Position numbers and translations under genes: made by a program. The notes beneath the pieces were generated by a model. It was given only the letters and a program-made list of their open reading frames with translations, was not told the DNA's origin and made no database searches. Below are positions 63,520 to 64,000 of a DNA stretch of 64,000 nt, in pieces (position 1 is the stretch's first letter; each line of letters opens with the position of its first letter). The DNA comes from Pseudomonas sp. B21-040 (GTDB lineage Bacteria > Pseudomonadota > Gammaproteobacteria > Pseudomonadales > Pseudomonadaceae), in NCBI RefSeq assembly GCF_024748695.1, contig NZ_CP087176.1:4767501-4831500 (forward strand), written 5' to 3'.

Positions 63520-64000
63520 ATTTTAACACCTCGAAGACTACAGGCATCGCTTACATCAAACTGTTCGGAATCCAGCTTCTCGAGCACGTCATAGATATTG
63601 TCTATTTTCCCGCCAAGAATTGAGAAGCAGCCTGGCATATCAGCATGTTTTTCAAATAATATCGGACGCCCATCATCCACTTCACTTTTCATCAATACCG
63701 TCTTAACTTCGAAAAGCGAGTCAACAAAAGTCGCAGATTTAAAACTAGGAATATATCGGGTTACATCACGTACCATACGATCTACTCTTGTTGCCTTTTC
63801 ATACTCATGTAATCGCAGATATGGATCTGAACCCACTCTATCTTCCCAGTTAAAATGCGGGGTATAACGAACATGAGATAACGTATGCAACGATCGAGAA
63901 GGAAACGGCATAACCGAAAAAAAAGGACCATCCATGACGGTAATACCCACTTCACTCAATACACCGGACAACTTAACTAAAGCCATCTCAGTAACCTCGT
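63516..64000 (-). CDS. FAD-dependent oxidoreductase (DAO-type), C-terminal part, cut by the window edge
   Basis: The frame is open through the right edge, so the N-terminal FAD loop is missing. Visible are GITVMDGPFFSVMPFPSRSLHTLSHVRYTPHFNW and, near the end, GRPILFEKHADMPGCFSILGGKIDNIYDVL, which resemble the C-terminal lid of DAO-type enzymes. At least 161 residues are seen. As first gene of the tight operon in this window, it may oxidise a sugar or amine; this is inferred from its neighbours. Confidence 0.65.
   Translation of the reverse strand, partial: EVTEMALVKLSGVLSEVGITVMDGPFFSVMPFPSRSLHTLSHVRYTPHFNWEDRVGSDPYLRLHEYEKATRVDRMVRDVTRYIPSFKSATFVDSLFEVKTVLMKSEVDDGRPILFEKHADMPGCFSILGGKIDNIYDVLEKLDSEQFDVSDACSLRGVKI

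Overview
The window reads as chromosome of a Pseudomonas, most likely of the P. fluorescens group. The case rests on a GC-rich core, an 83-residue OprI lipoprotein, EF-P with an arginine at position 32 next to its rhamnosyltransferase EarP, WbpM beside a ComEA-like protein, OhrR/Ohr, and many copies of the Pseudomonas type of intergenic REP palindrome. No rRNA, tRNA or CRISPR was recognised.

Region 1 (1-15.4 kb) is core metabolism and regulation: a DEAD-box helicase cut by the window edge, a crotonase, a spermidine-synthase-like protein, class II DAHP synthase, a YcaQ-type DNA glycosylase, two LysR regulators around a TauE/SafE transporter, the OhrR/Ohr peroxide module with its likely operators, EF-P/EarP, a small membrane protein with a GreA/B-like partner, and CysB. 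Region 2 (15.5-36 kb) holds a stress protein, a nucleotidase, a ketopantoate-reductase-like protein, a thioredoxin-like and a PilZ gene that share start codons, class I DAHP synthase, OprI facing an L,D-transpeptidase, TesA back-to-back with a YbbA/YbbP-type ABC system, GreB, DoxX, MltF-like lytic transglycosylase, TatD, a chemoreceptor, a CHAD protein and a patatin. Region 3 (36-44.5 kb) is a complete kdpFABC-kdpDE potassium system, all on the minus strand, with REP elements between kdpB/kdpC and kdpC/kdpD. Region 4 (44.9-51 kb) carries an APC permease (ethanolamine type), a GntR regulator with a DUF1989 enzyme, and a TetR/FabF-like/SDR group.

Region 5 (51.06-55.81 kb) is a layered mobile-DNA scar. 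A 3'-truncated group II intron lies directly behind the comEA terminator. An IS4-family element sits inside that terminator palindrome with a 13-bp target duplication. An IS66-family element (tnpB, tnpC and a DUF6429 passenger) sits inside the IS4 transposase with an exact 8-bp duplication.

Region 6 (55.8-64 kb) is the end of a surface-polysaccharide locus. After comEA and wbpM comes an AT-rich, tightly overlapping operon: FAD oxidoreductase (cut by the edge), NAD-dependent sugar oxidoreductase, TIM-barrel isomerase, SMR-like membrane protein, family 2 glycosyltransferase and a large GT-C-like membrane protein. It looks like a sugar-making, lipid-linking, flipping and periplasmic-transfer pathway. 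Seven tandem CTGAAA units lie just upstream of wbpM. This operon and the nested insertion are the most unusual parts of the window.
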